Below, piece by piece: positions 11,202 through 22,214 of a DNA stretch of 64,000 nt; the stretch's first letter is position 1; every line of letters begins with the position of its first letter. The notes below the pieces were generated by a model. It searched no databases. It was given only the letters and a program-made list of their open reading frames with translations, and was not told where the DNA came from. Source of the DNA: Anastrepha obliqua (lineage: Eukaryota; Arthropoda; Insecta; Diptera; Tephritidae); the NCBI RefSeq assembly GCF_027943255.1, contig NC_072895.1, positions 75,828,001 through 75,892,000 on the forward strand, written 5' to 3'. A program made the position numbers and the translations under genes.

Positions 11202-12905
11202 TATTATTCTTATTATTATTATTATTACAAACTGAAGCTTATAATTAAAATTGTAAGCCTAGTTGGGAAAGCTATGGCTGCTAAGGCCTTCAGCTTCTTC
11301 TTATGATGTAAAATTAGTGCTTAATTAATGCTTAATACTAAGTGCTTATGCATCGTTTAGAATTTAATTATAAATTAGGAGATATAATATATTTATTCGA
11401 CATGTTTGTTTAAATTTCGCAATATAATTTTGATATTTTTAAGAAAGCTATAATTTTTGTGATGTTATCGATTGTGGGGTTGGAAATGCATTGAATGGGA
11501 TCGGTTGAAGGGAGTTGAAGGGATAACATTCGGACATAACGTGATTAATGGAGATCGGGGTGGAGTTACAAAACTGACATGTTCTGGGGGTATTGCTGTC
11601 GATAAGGTGATTGTGGGTTAATTTTGAATGGCCCAGACGTACTCGCGTGAGTTTAACAAGGCCCATTCTGGAAAGTGAAAGGTTAGCGTGTTTTAGGAGG
11701 TTGCTTAAATCAAGCTTTTTAACATTTTGCGCTTTGTACCAAGTTGAGCATTTTTGCCAAGTCTCAGATTTATATTGTTTTATGAATTTTTTCTTGAGAA
11801 ATTCAGCTATATGATTAACATTTAGATTAGTAGTTGTTAATACAGGAGCTATAGTGGCGTATTTAGCTGTGCTATCAGCAAATTCGTTACCCTTTATAAG
11901 GGCATGGCCCGGGGACCATATCAGTAAAATATTTGGGTATTTTGTTTGTAAAATACTTCGGATAGAACTGGGATAGTAATCATTGTTTTCGATATTGGAT
12001 ATGGCATCGAGAGATGAAAGTGAATCGGAGCAAATTGCAAATTTACCTTTTTTATTTCTAATTATATTAACAGCCGACATGATAGCAATTAATTCAGCAG
12101 AGTAGACTGTACTGTATGCAGATAGGTTGGAAACTATTAAGTTTTCATTTTCGGTAGTTACGCTGAATCCGATCATATTATTGCTTTGGGAGCCGTCTGT
12201 GTATATGAAGGTGCAATCTTTGAGTTCATTTTGTATGTGTACAAAAGCTTGTTGATATATTTTAGCTGGTGTTTCGAATTTTTTATACTTTCGGAGCTCA
12301 GTGTTAACTATTGCTTTCTGTAAACGCCATGGGGGGATGTGGGTTAGAATAGGTTTTAGTGGTAGATATAGAAGGTTAAGTTTTTTGCTGTTGAGGACTG
12401 CTCTACTAACTGCTGAGGGGACTCTTTTAGATGGCCTATTTTTTTTGTAGGTTTGAGCAATTTTGAAGAGAGGGGCATCATAGCTGTTCATAAGCACTTT
12501 ATTTAATTTATTTGTGGTATAGTCCCTTTTCGCTTCTATTGAGGGAATGTTAGCTTCAAAAAGCATATTATTAATCGGGGACGTTCTAAATGCTCCTAGT
12601 GCGGTTCTTATAGCCGCATTCAGAATAATTCTTAACTTATTTAGAGCAGATTTAGGTGCGAAACCATATAGAAAGAGACCGAAATCAATTCTTGATATCA
12701 AGAGCGCTTTCGTTACGTGTATAAGTGTTACTGAGTTGCAATTGAATTTGTAGCTAGAGAGGCACTTGATGATATTAAGGCGCTGTGAAAGGTCTTGTTG
12801 TAGAAGTGCTATGTGTGAATTCCAATTATAGTGGTTGTTAAAAGTAACTCCTAGTATTCTTAAAGTATCTACTTTATTTATTTGGCAGCTATTGCCATTA
12901 ATATT
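11202..12905 (-). mobile_element. 5'-truncated I-clade LINE with (TAA)n tail
   Basis: On the minus strand the element ends in a TAATAATAA-type tail (11202-11228), the hallmark of I-like LINEs. Upstream is an open frame spanning the end of the reverse-transcriptase region (LRILGVTFNNHYNWNSHI near 12850) and a complete RNase H domain. Sequence homologous to the polymerase palm and everything 5' of it is absent, as in target-primed integrations that stop early. The lack of stops over about 480 codons suggests a fairly recent insertion. Confidence 0.85.
11448..12701 (-). CDS. LINE ORF2 C-terminal part: RT thumb and RNase H
   Basis: The 417-residue frame from the first internal Met is open, and the same frame continues upstream to about 12905 without a stop. 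RNase H occupies about residues 163-285, with the acidic set D169 (IYTDGS), E203 (SAELIAI), D226 (ICSDSLSS) and D276 (GNEFAD), and His266 in WSPGHA, all in place. The C-terminus has a CQFCN...HVMSEC zinc-knuckle-like motif. The ATG is not a true start; this is a fragment of a longer polyprotein. Confidence 0.85.
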   Translation of the reverse strand: MISRIDFGLFLYGFAPKSALNKLRIILNAAIRTALGAFRTSPINNMLFEANIPSIEAKRDYTTNKLNKVLMNSYDAPLFKIAQTYKKNRPSKRVPSAVSRAVLNSKKLNLLYLPLKPILTHIPPWRLQKAIVNTELRKYKKFETPAKIYQQAFVHIQNELKDCTFIYTDGSQSNNMIGFSVTTENENLIVSNLSAYSTVYSAELIAIMSAVNIIRNKKGKFAICSDSLSSLDAISNIENNDYYPSSIRSILQTKYPNILLIWSPGHALIKGNEFADSTAKYATIAPVLTTTNLNVNHIAEFLKKKFIKQYKSETWQKCSTWYKAQNVKKLDLSNLLKHANLSLSRMGLVKLTRVRLGHSKLTHNHLIDSNTPRTCQFCNSTPISINHVMSECYPFNSLQPIPFNAFPTPQSITSQKL

Positions 12906-12959
12906 CCATAATGATCAAGAATGATAGAAAAATCAAAATTGCGCCCATCAGAGAGTGCA

Positions 12960-13262
12960 TGACGTTACATTGGTGCAGTCGCATGAGAGATGTGAAAATG
13001 CGAAAAAGAATGCAAAAAGAAATTACACAAGCAACACACGAATAAATTGCACAAATATGACGTAACACACGCGGCTATTCTATCAAATTCGCTGAGAGCA
13101 AGTAGCGGTACCACGATCGACGCCAACCTATTATTCTCTGCTGCTGGAGTGGCAATCCTTGGCTGGAAATAAATCCGGGACGTTCCGGTAACGTAGAACC
13201 GACAGTCGTGGGAGCGATTATACTCCCTCGTTGGTGGTGATGACCTTATTATGCCCTTCACT
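12960..13262 (-). repeat. Dispersed repeat, copy B
   Basis: The complement of 13140-13240 carries the same GTCGGTTCTACGTTACCGG block and GCCACTCCAGCAGCAG stretch as the repeats at 2588 and 24186. The 98-codon minus frame here is probably not a protein. It abuts the truncated 5' end of the I-clade LINE. Confidence 0.5.
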
Positions 13263-13874
13263 TGACGTGTCAGTTGGATTACTAATGCTCTCTAAAAACA
13301 TGAGCGAAGGCCGAGTGCTCAATCTGTTAATTGTGGCGCCATTAAAATACAGTTACTTTACTCTGACATCAGCTCCCTTCACAATATAAAACAAACGAAC
13401 GAAACAAACAAAAGTAGGGGAAATTACATGTTTGTGAAAATTCAGTGAATGGCTTGGTAGAATTGTGATTCTTAAGATTCAAAATACACAAATTATGAAA
13501 AAAAGGTGCCGTGTGTTAAATTGTGAAAGCACAAATTAATATAAAGCCTCCAAATGCAGTTTTTTGCGTTTTTGTGCAGAAGACGCCGAGACAAGAAAGT
13601 GTGTGTGTGTATGCGTATAATTTTTTGTGTTTGATTGTCTCCATTGCTTTTGCCTTCTCTTCTTCTTAACAAACATGTAATTCCCCTTCCTTTTGTTTGT
13701 TTATTGATTTGTAGTATTAACTTTTATAATACGGCGAATTCGGAAGGCGCAATTTCTTTCGCTATCATTCTTGTATTGCAACTACATAGATTGGACACAA
13801 TGACAATAGAATTAAGTGTCAACTTCATTTCCGCATTCTCTGTAATTAATTAGTGAAAGGCTCGTAGCTACACT
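13263..13874. other. No gene recognised
   Basis: Contains a short GT microsatellite near 13600. The 72-codon plus frame at 13635 has no recognised motif. Confidence 0.45.
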
Positions 13875-13876
13875 TA

Positions 13877-15010
13877 CGAGGGGTGCCTTTTATATTTCGG
13901 GATTAGAGAACAAAAACAAATTTTAATCATCGAAAATCACTTTATTGTTTTTCAAAATATTCTCCATGAAGATCTATACACTTTTGCATGCGTTTGAACC
14001 AATTGTCGAAGCACTTTTGCCACTCTGAATGAGGTACCTCCAAAACATGCATTCTGAATGCCGCAATCGCTTCTTCAGGTGTCGTAAAATGTTGACCTCT
14101 CAGTTTGTTTTTTACGTACGGGGATAAAAAGAAGTCATTCGGTGCCAAGTCAGGACTATACGGCGGATGACCCATTAATTCGATGTTTTGGGTGCTCAAA
14201 AATGCAGTTGTTTGAGCCGATGTGTGAGAGCTCGCATTGTCCTGGTGAAGAGTGATCCCTCTTTGGCGATTGGTTTTCCTAATTTCTTGAAGGCAACTGG
14301 CAAAAAATGGTTGTGTACCACTCAGAATTTACTGTTCTGCGTTGTTCTAGTGGTACGGTTGCGACATGTCCAGTTTTTCCGAAAAAACAGGCGACCATTT
14401 GCTTTAAAGTGCTTCGTGCGCGAACAACTTTTGTTGGATTTGGCTCATCTTGAAACACCCATACAGTCGACTGCTGTTTACTTTCGGGCTCATACGAGTA
14501 AATCCATGATTCATCACCTGATGTGTGTCGAAGCCCCGCGATCGAATTTTTTGAGCATTTCCTTCGACCAATCGACACGAGCCTTTTTTTGAGCGATTGA
14601 CAAATTGTGTGGGATCTAACGCGAACAAATTTTTTTGACAGTCAAATGTTTATGCAATATTGAATGTATGCTGGTCCCACTAATGCCTAAGATTGTCTCA
14701 ATCTCACGATAGGTCAACTGACGATCTTGCAATATCAGTTCGCGCACAGCATCAATGGTTTTCGGAACAACAACTGATTTTGGACGACCTTCATAAAATT
14801 CGTCTTGGAGTGAACTACGACCACGATTGAATTCACCATAGCATCGATAAACACTGGTCCTTGATGGAGCTTACTGTAAACAACACAAATAGCGCTGGTA
14901 TTTCAAAACGTTCTGAGTACGTAAAAGCCAAAAACTTTGCGATACAGCTGTCAGTTGCCTAATTGCAACACCAGGGTTGCCAAATCGCGAAATATAAAAG
15001 GCACCCCTCG
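13877..15010 (-). mobile_element. Full-length but frameshifted mariner
   Basis: Perfect outer inverted repeats (CGAGGGGTGCCTTTTATATTTCG) lie next to TA on both sides (13875-13876 and 15011-15012). The minus-strand transposase remnant contains GDESWIYSYEPESKQQ, HQDNASSHTSAQT and [14 protein letters not shown], so two or all three of the DD34D acids survive. The frame is broken near 14290 and again near 14580-14630. An element of this length is normal for mariner. Confidence 0.9.
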
Positions 15011-15012
15011 TA

Positions 15013-15755
15013 TTCCCTCTGTTCGTTACAAATAAAGTTAAGCTACAAAGCTGCATTAACGCAACGAACGAAGAGAAACTGAATGAATGACTATGCTCTG
15101 CCTTATTAACACAGTTTTTGTACCCCTCGTTGACACCGATTGTTAGTACAATATATACATACATACCTACATACATATTTGTGGCGGTTATATATACGGG
15201 ATAGGCTTTCAATTAACAGCTTTTAGCACTATACTTTATATATCCGTATGGAAGTGTTGCCTCTTTATGCAAAGACGATCAACTGGTCGTAATAGATTTT
15301 TCGTATGTGCCTCAGAGCTGCAGAAGAAAAAATTGCGAATTTTGTGAAGCCCATTTATTACTTATACTTATCATATCATAATCAGATATAAATTATATTT
15401 TAATTCATCAATTTCAGAGTCAATAAGCTCAAAAAAATGAATCGGCTTTCGGCATCAACGCTAAAATTATACTTTGTACGAGGTCTGTCGAAAAAGTTAC
15501 CGGACTGGTGCAATAAAAGAACGGTAAAGGATTCTGGCAGTTGATTTATTTTATTAAAAATATATCCCTTCGTATTCGGTCAAAAAGCACATCAAACAAA
15601 GAAGCATATCAAAAATTTTACGAAAACTTGGTCAGGTCGTTGACCTTTAGATGTCTTCATCGTCTGCATGACGCTTTCCTTTCATGTCCAAATGTAATTT
15701 TTCAAGCAAAAATAAGTCATACGAAGATAAATCAGATAAAAATTGGAAGTAAAGC
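15013..15755. other. No gene recognised; possible lone mariner-type end
   Basis: The stretch ACGAGGTCTGTCGAAAAAGT at 15479 resembles a mariner terminus, but I see no partner. The rest is AT-rich. Confidence 0.4.
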
Positions 15756-15760
15756 ATGGT

Positions 15761-16165
15761 TCACCCAAAGTCTGTGCACATTCTAGCAATTATTACTGTT
15801 TTGTTGTGGACTTGGCAATCAAATTTTTTCAAAGTGTTTTTAGAATTATTTATTAAAGTACCTTCTAATTTCTTAGTAGCATCTTCAATCATTTCTACGG
15901 ATTTGAGTTTTTTCAGGTTTAGTAATCGCTCTGTTACATGCTCATCACACCTGTCCCAGTCCACATTTCGAGGATTCCTACCGGAATGTATTGATACTCG
16001 CATTGTATCAATTCCCAGTCGGAATTCGATAAGACGATGCCTCAAGTTCTTAAAGAACACCCGATACTTTAAATACCTTTCTATTTGAGATAATAAATTT
16101 CGCCATCGCGCATTCATTCGCAATAATATAATAATATTTGTGTATGCAGGTTTTATGTGAACCAT
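15761..16165 (-). CDS. Unrecognised 134-residue frame
   Basis: Opens MVHIKPAYTNIIILLRMNAR and ends ARMCTDFG. It is basic and charged, with no motif I can place. It contains RNPRNVDWDRCDEHVTERLL, which looks protein-like, and it is longer than expected by chance in AT-rich DNA. It may be a transposon or host-gene fragment. No splice or promoter context supports it. Confidence 0.25.
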   Translation of the reverse strand: MVHIKPAYTNIIILLRMNARWRNLLSQIERYLKYRVFFKNLRHRLIEFRLGIDTMRVSIHSGRNPRNVDWDRCDEHVTERLLNLKKLKSVEMIEDATKKLEGTLINNSKNTLKKFDCQVHNKTVIIARMCTDFG

Positions 16166-16169
16166 ATTT

Positions 16170-16555
16170 CATTTGATACACAGAATGACGCTTTTGGGCC
16201 GTTTTTGGTCAAAAATCTTGTTATTAAAGTTGAACAATGAGCCGGCACATTATCGCCCAACACGCGCAATTTACATTTGCACGCTTCATAACACAGAAAT
16301 ACAACACACTAGTACCCTTTTGGTCCACTGGACGAGCCCAACGCAATGAAGATTAGGCTCTTTTTATGAATTCAGAGACAATTTCAAATTTTTAAAGCTA
16401 AATTGGAAGCAAAATTTAATAAGGAATTTTTATTCAAAATATATGCAAACAATGGTTCGGAAGTACTGTCACTTTAGTCACTATAACTCAGCTTCTATTA
16501 AACCAAATATCATGAAATTTTAGCACAACATCCATGATGGACATGGCAGAAAGGT
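16170..16555. other. No gene recognised
   Basis: AT-rich DNA without supportable features. Confidence 0.4.
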
Positions 16556-16559
16556 TGCC

Positions 16560-17004
16560 TTTAGGTCGATGACTGGTTCACGAGACAAGGTATTTCCGTC
16601 AATCCGAACAAAACTACCTTAGGCGTGTTCACGAAAAAACAGAAATTGGATGAACTTAGTCTTCCATTATTGTTATGTGTAAAACTCAGTATTTCTGAGA
16701 GAGTTAAATATCTAGGAGTAAGAAGGAAGAGGATAAGAAACTGACTAGGAAGACACATGCTTCGATGAAGATGAATCGCGCATTAAAGATTTTTCAACAA
16801 TGCCGTAAACCCTTTGGTAAAACGTAGAGTCTGAAACCTGCTGTGGTCCTGGGGATATAACATACTATACACAACACTTATCACACCAATCATCGTTTGC
16901 CCCGGTGGTTTGGGGCGACGGACCGCGGTTAAGTCCACACATTAGGAACTATACAGACGGCAAAGAAGGCTATGTTTATGCATTACTAGTGACATGAGTA
17001 CAAC
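16560..17004 (+). mobile_element. LINE reverse-transcriptase fragment (LOA/R1-like)
   Basis: Plus-strand frames give VDDWFTRQGISVNPNKT, SERVKYLGV, KKLTRKTHASMKMNRAL and QCRKPFGKT, the order of the block after the polymerase active site in R1/LOA-type LINEs. Frames are broken by stops. The fragment is cut on the right by a SINE at 17005. Confidence 0.7.
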
Positions 17005-17292
17005 AATATAATTGGCGCCTACATCCTTTTGTAGGTGATGTGCGTCTTGATGTTGCTCCACAAATGGAGGACCTACAGTTTCAAGCCGACTCCGAACGGC
17101 AGATATTTTTTATGAGGAGCTTTTTCATGGCAGAAATACACTCGGAGGTTTGTCATTGCCTGCCGAGGTGCGACCGCTATTAGAAAAATGTTTTTCTTAA
17201 TTTTGGTCTTTCACCGAGATTCGAACCTACGCTCCCTCTGAACTCCGAATGGTAGTCACGTACCAACCCACTCGGCAACGGCGGCCGCCTTT
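17005..17292 (-). mobile_element. tRNA-derived SINE, copy 1
   Basis: On the minus strand the head GCCGTTGCCGAGTGGGTTGG is followed by a B-box-like GGTTCGAATCTCG and a body shared with copies at 30861 and 59516. The tail ends in GGCGCCAATTAT. The RNA polymerase III promoter boxes are recognisable but the A box carries differences from the other copies. Confidence 0.8.
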
Positions 17293-17690
17293 GATAGAAT
17301 AAGTATACGAATTTTGGGTTCTGATGTGTATGTGAATAAGTAAAATTCGTTCTCTCAAACTCAAGGATATTTTCAGATTTGACGAAGAATCTGGAAAATT
17401 CTCCCAAAACTAGCTACACATCTCTGTTTTCGTCTCTATTCTATCCCATACCTTTCTCTCTGTCACTTCTCTCCTCTCCTCTTCACTATTAATTATTCCA
17501 GAGCTTCGAATGGAATGGTCTTTTTAGCCCGAGTGTTTTAAGAGTTACCATTCTCTCGGCTCGCCTTTTTCAAACTTTAATTTCACGGTTACACCTCCGG
17601 CTGCTGAGACGTGAATAATGAGACTGGTGCTAGAGAATGTTTTATTTTGATTTCATACATTATTTACTATCAACTCAGGTCTCACTGATT
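17293..17690. other. No gene recognised
   Basis: Contains a pyrimidine-rich CTCTCCTCTCCTCTT run near 17460. No gene was seen. Confidence 0.4.
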
Positions 17691-18130
17691 TGGGTACCGT
17701 GACATGAAGGACACGAAGGAAACGAGAAGGCAGACTTCTATGCAAAAAAAAGGGGCAGAAGGGCTAACGGCACAAGCGACCTTAATCACTCTAAAAAGTT
17801 TTTGAACTTCAGTACCCTTCAGAGCAAAATCTGCTCTAACCCTATGTAAAAAGGGCATCAGATTACTTTGTGGAGCACTTACGGGTCACTTTGACTGTTA
17901 TAAATACTTTAACACAATAGGGTTATCTAGTACAAGATTATGCAGGTTATGCTCGGATGAAGAGGAGTCTATGGAACCGTTAATCACCAACTGTGAGGCA
18001 CTAGGCCACAGGAGACACAGAATCCTAAGGAGCTGGTTCGATTCCTCGGTATACTAAATAATTAATATATAATTAAGTAATTAGGGGCGCACAATAGATT
18101 AATCTGGTCGCAGTGCATAAAGGCCCGTAC
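17691..18130 (+). mobile_element. LINE 3' fragment (end of RNase H and C-terminal zinc motif)
   Basis: Remnants read EGNEKADFYAKKGAE (end of RNase H) and, after frameshifts, GHFDCYKYFNTIGLSS and CRLCSDEEESMEPLITNC, the C-terminal CxxC...C motif of LOA/R1-type LINEs. It is probably the continuation of the 16560 fragment. The GCGCACAATAGATTAATCTGG stretch at 18089 recurs near 25366 and may be 3' UTR. Confidence 0.65.
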
Positions 18131-18289
18131 AACCATTACCTTTACCATCGTAGTCCCTTTCCGTTGCCCGTAGAGTACACAAAATTGAGCAAAACTTAAC
18201 CGGTGGAAAATAAATGCGTTCGTTTAGTTACATATTTACACAATACATCGGCTTGTGTTTGATTGTTAGACACAATCTTGCCATTGATA

Positions 18290-18530
18290 TTTTAGCATAC
18301 ACGTCCGCGATATCAGTTTCAATTTTTCATTGTTTAATAAACCAAAGTCAAAATCATCAAATGCAAATAGTTCATTTATCTATAATTAACATTATTCAAC
18401 ATTGTTTTTAAGTTCTTTTAATAAAAATAAAAATTTTTTAAATTTTATTTTGTAAATGATTTCGAAATGTACGGTTTGGCAATACCGTGTGATGAGATAC
18501 CAATGCAGAAACGTCTCGAGGGTTACTAAA
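18290..18530 (+). repeat. 3' end of an I-like LINE; empty-site paralog of 61289-62260
   Basis: From about CAGTTTCAATTTTTCATTG to the GTGTGATGAGA stretch this matches the DNA flanking the TTAA element at 61321-62046, except that only one TTAA is present here (within GTTTAATAAACC). It is therefore the unoccupied form of that insertion site. An I-like LINE RNase H fragment lies directly upstream of the other copy, so this is likely a LINE 3' region. Confidence 0.75.
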
Positions 18531-18892
18531 TCAATGGAAAAATACCGTTTCTTAAGATTCCATAATAAAAATACTTGTCTCTGTTAGACTGTTATGGGAA
18601 TATATAAACCAAAATCCAAAAAAATTGTATTTACCTAAAGGAAATCTCACCATTCCTCACAGCTAATACCTTACCTTTTCGAGGACGAATGATATTATAT
18701 ATACCCAGCAAGCCTGATAAATATGGCATACAAATTTGGTGGATCTCCGACAGTAAAATTAGCTACCCTCTATATGGTATACCATATCTTGGAAAAGAAG
18801 GACAAAACAGAGCTGAAAATTTAGCATATAAGTATAGTCAACCAATTGTGTGAACTATGCTTCTGAAGTAATAGAAATATCAGGTTAGGTTA

Positions 18893-20940
18893 GGTTAGCC
18901 TGGTTGGCATTAAGCCACGCATAGACCTTTTGGTCCCTAGTGATACCAGATAGAGACCGACCTCTATGAACACTGAAAATAGTCATCACGTATCATAGGA
19001 TGTCAACGCTTTTGCGAATCTAAGCAGAGCTGGGAGAACCGCTTTTGAGACGTCCTTCAGACTCCTAAAACAGTGGGGCTCCCAGGCATTTTAAACGCGT
19101 TTTTAATAGTGCCGAACAAACGCACAGAAGGTATTTGAAAGATTCCTCAAGTTCCCCTCTGCATTTCCTGCATTTGTCCTCTGCAGTCCATTCGTGAGAG
19201 CGTAAGACCGAATTGGATCAGTTTTTTGTACTTTGTTCTACACATGACTTGTTTTGTGGTCAGATTAGTTCCCCTAGCATCCACTGGCTTTTTCATGTAG
19301 TCGTGCATTTCGTTGTATACTGCATTTAGCGGTTTTTGTATGTCGTTCTCTGGTTCAAATGGTAGTCTTACAGCACTTTTTGCTATCTCATCTACTATTT
19401 CGTTTCTCATAATGCCTTTGTGTCCAGCTACTCAAGTTTTCTATGTATTTGCGGCTAGCCTTTTTATGGCCTCCCTGATCCGTTGAAAATTTTTGGACTT
19501 AATTCAATATGAGTTCTTTGCAGATTTTCCGTCATAAGGTCAATAGGTGGTATGTTGAGTATCATTTCCAGCGCCGCCGTAACTTTCCCGTAACTACTAT
19601 AGCTGTGTGATCTATAGCTATGGCGTATGCAACTAGTTTTAGGACCCCTCCGTCAAATTTCTTAAGCAGTTAATTTGCTACAAGTAATCATAATAGCGGC
19701 GATAGTACCCCACCTTGCGGAGTACCTCTGCATGCATATTTGGTAATGCTCGTATCGTTCCACTCCGTTCTTATCTTTCTGCTTGCTAGTAGCTGCTTTA
19801 TCCATAGATAAACCGCGGGTTGCACATTAAGTGACTCTCTACTATTTAAAATAGCATATTTCGTCATGTTGTTAAAGGCCCCTGATATATGTAGAAATAC
19901 ACCTAGAGCATACTCCTTATATTTAAACGTCTTTTCTATGTTTAGTACAAGGTCACTCCCTTGTTTCAGTTTCAGTAGATCTGCCTTTAGTGTGAGCCTT
20001 GAATAATTCGTTCGGCGCAATTGTGTCTCTAATGTATGCGTCTAGAATCTTCTCTAACGTTTTAAGGAGAAAAGAAATCAGAGTAATGGGCCTGTATTCC
20101 TTCGATAAGAGATGGTTGCTTTTTCTTGCTTTTGGAATAAACACAACTCTCGCTTCTCTCCACGATACGAAGCACCCCACGAATATCATTCTTAACCATG
20201 CTACCACAAGAAGGCGTACCTTTTGGACCATGGCTGGGAAGATTCCATCGAGTCCTGGCGATTTAAATGGGTCGAAACATTGTATAGCCCATTCTATCTT
20301 GTTAGTCGAAATTATATACGCTGGGATGTCGTGCACAATATCTCTTCTAGGTTCGAGATCTATAGTGACCGCACACCCTGAAAAATGTGTGCTGACTAGG
20401 TCTTCTAGATAATCCTCACAATTGTTAGTCCGCTTCCCGCCAATTTTTCGTATGGTTCTTGGCATAGACGGATTCCTAAGCCTAGCTACTTTATTAGTGT
20501 CCTCCTTATTACTACAGAAGTATTTCCAAGATTCTCTCTTGGCTCTACGTATTTCTTTCTTGTATACTTTTAGTAGATCCCCATACTCCACTCCTTCCAG
20601 CAGAACTGATTGTCAGCAACTTTGGCTAACTTATAGAATTCACCTCGGTCGTTTATGTCCGCACCACCCCAGACCGTGTGATGTGCGTTTGCGTCAGTTC
20701 CTACCACCAGAGCGTGCTTCTTTCTGGCAGCTGTTTCTACTAGCTTCCGAAGCTCTATCTGTGGTGCTTCTTCACCGTGTGTTGTAGTTATGTGGCTTTA
20801 AATCGGAGACTATGTAGCCCAATGCTGTTCATGGTTTCTGGACTAGAGCCTCATCGTAGCCGACTCCCTCTATGTTGAGTAGGAGCTCGGCTGAGGCGAG
20901 ATTTATCTGAAGGACTTTCAGCATCTGGCTTCAGTATCTT
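18893..20940 (-). mobile_element. Dead LOA-type LINE
   Basis: Minus-strand order: endonuclease remnants (LQINLASAELL near 20880; VVGTDANAHHTVWGG near 20680), then reverse transcriptase (KSPGLDGIFP, ARVVFIPKARK, YRPITLISFLLKTLEK, CRGTPQGGVLSPLL) and a C-terminal fragment at 19147-19410. The endonuclease is internally deleted into the polymerase. The palm motif region reads FLHISGAFNN and the YADD box is replaced by YAIAI, so polymerase activity is gone. The 3' end is an AACCTAACCTAACC-type tail at 18884-18899. Confidence 0.8.
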
Positions 20941-21559
20941 CCTGTATATTGACGAAAGCTTCCAAGATCTCTTCTATACCGAGATCCTTTTCCACCTCTT
21001 ACGCAGCGAGCATGTATTGGTTGTCGTCTGTCGGATTGCGTTTTTTGAGGCGAAGTTGAAATCGTGACATCAAATCTAATGTTTTTGGTTTTATAAAAAT
21101 AATAAAAATATGGCATTGGTATCGTATGTACCGAAAACAAGTCGTGCAGTAATTTTCTTTACTATGCATCATTCAAAAGAAACTACTTAAGTCACATTGA
21201 ACTAATAAATGCAAATTACCCTGTCAAATATAATTATACTCCGATACGTTGTTATTGCTGTTGTAGCAGTATAAACGACATATGCTGCAGAACTCAGTTG
21301 ATCAGTAAAGTGCCAGTGCAGCCGCATACTCATGCCCATAGAAAACGATTTTCCTAAGAGTATATGATAAACGCTTTGTATTGCCATACCCACTGCAATC
21401 CTCATCCCTTCATATAAAGCATTAATACCAACCCACATCTTAAAAAAAAAATTGAAGTACCGGTAATCCATGAATTCCATGGCAATCCAAATTTTACTTG
21501 TTTGATCAAGGACTTATTGAAGCGCAGAATGTTGTCAACGAAATCCTCGTCTGCATTGA
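20941..21559. other. No gene; LINE-tail-like sequence
   Basis: A GTTGTTATTGCTGTTGTAGC stretch at 21249 is the complement of the CAA-rich LINE tail seen at 2700 and elsewhere. Flanking frames show no motif. Confidence 0.4.
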
Positions 21560-21845
21560 GAAGTAGAAGAATGCGTTCATTCTGATAAAGTGGTAGACTG
21601 TCAAAAATTTTATTTTAAGGTAAAAGAAATTCAGAAATTTCGCGTAAAATTTTTCTGTAAATAGCTTAAAACTGTTTTATGGTCGATCTTTAGCTCCTGC
21701 GCGATGCTACGACTAGTAACATGCCGGCCAACTTCAATTATTTGTGTGATTTTATCGACATTTGCGACATTATCAACATTTTCTGTAACATCAAAATTGC
21801 CTGAACGGAATTAACGAAACCAAAAGTGCACGTAATTAGCTGTGT
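21560..21845 (-). mobile_element. mariner transposase N-terminal fragment
   Basis: The complement encodes VDKITQIIEVGRHVTSR and SIAQELKIDHKTVLSYL, the second helix-turn-helix of SETMAR-like mariners. It ends abruptly where RTE-type sequence begins. Confidence 0.65.
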
Positions 21846-21869
21846 TCCAAGAGAAGGTGCATTGGAATC

Positions 21870-22210
21870 TCCTGAGCTTGTTCACGACAAGAGTTCGCTG
21901 GAACGATGAGCTGTATGAGCTCTACGACTACATAGACATAGCGAAGTGACATATCCAGCGGATACGTTGGCTGGGTCATGTCGTCCGAATGGATACAAAC
22001 GCTCCGGCTCTGAAAATATTCGATGCGGTACCAGCTGGTGGTAGCAGAGGAAGAGGAAGGCCTCCTCTGCGTTCGAAAGATCAGGTGGAGAAGGACTTGG
22101 CGTCACTTGGTGTGTCCAACTGGCGCCGGTTAGCACGAGAAAGAAACGACTGGTGCGCTTTGGTAAACTCTGCCAAACTTGCGTAAGCGGTTATCGCACC
22201 AATTAAGAAG
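21870..22210 (+). mobile_element. RTE-clade LINE 3' end, copy 1
   Basis: Plus-strand remnants WNDELYELYDYIDIAK, IRWLGHVVRMDTNAP, GRPPLRSKDQVEKDLASLG and NWRRLARERNDW match the extreme C-terminus of RTE ORF2. The 3' end is GCGGTTATCGCACCAATTAAG with a short AAG tail. A stop lies after DIAK. It is closely related to 54186-54835. Confidence 0.8.
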
Positions 22211-22214
22211 AAGA

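Noticed and set aside
14188..14592. 134-codon plus-strand frame
   Set aside because: Antisense to the mariner transposase at 13877-15010.
18884..18900. Telomeric TTAGG repeat
   Set aside because: Only about three units, located exactly at the 3' end of a dead LINE; a retroelement tail explains it.
20422..20787. 121-codon plus-strand frame
   Set aside because: Antisense shadow of the LOA-type LINE polymerase and endonuclease region on the minus strand.
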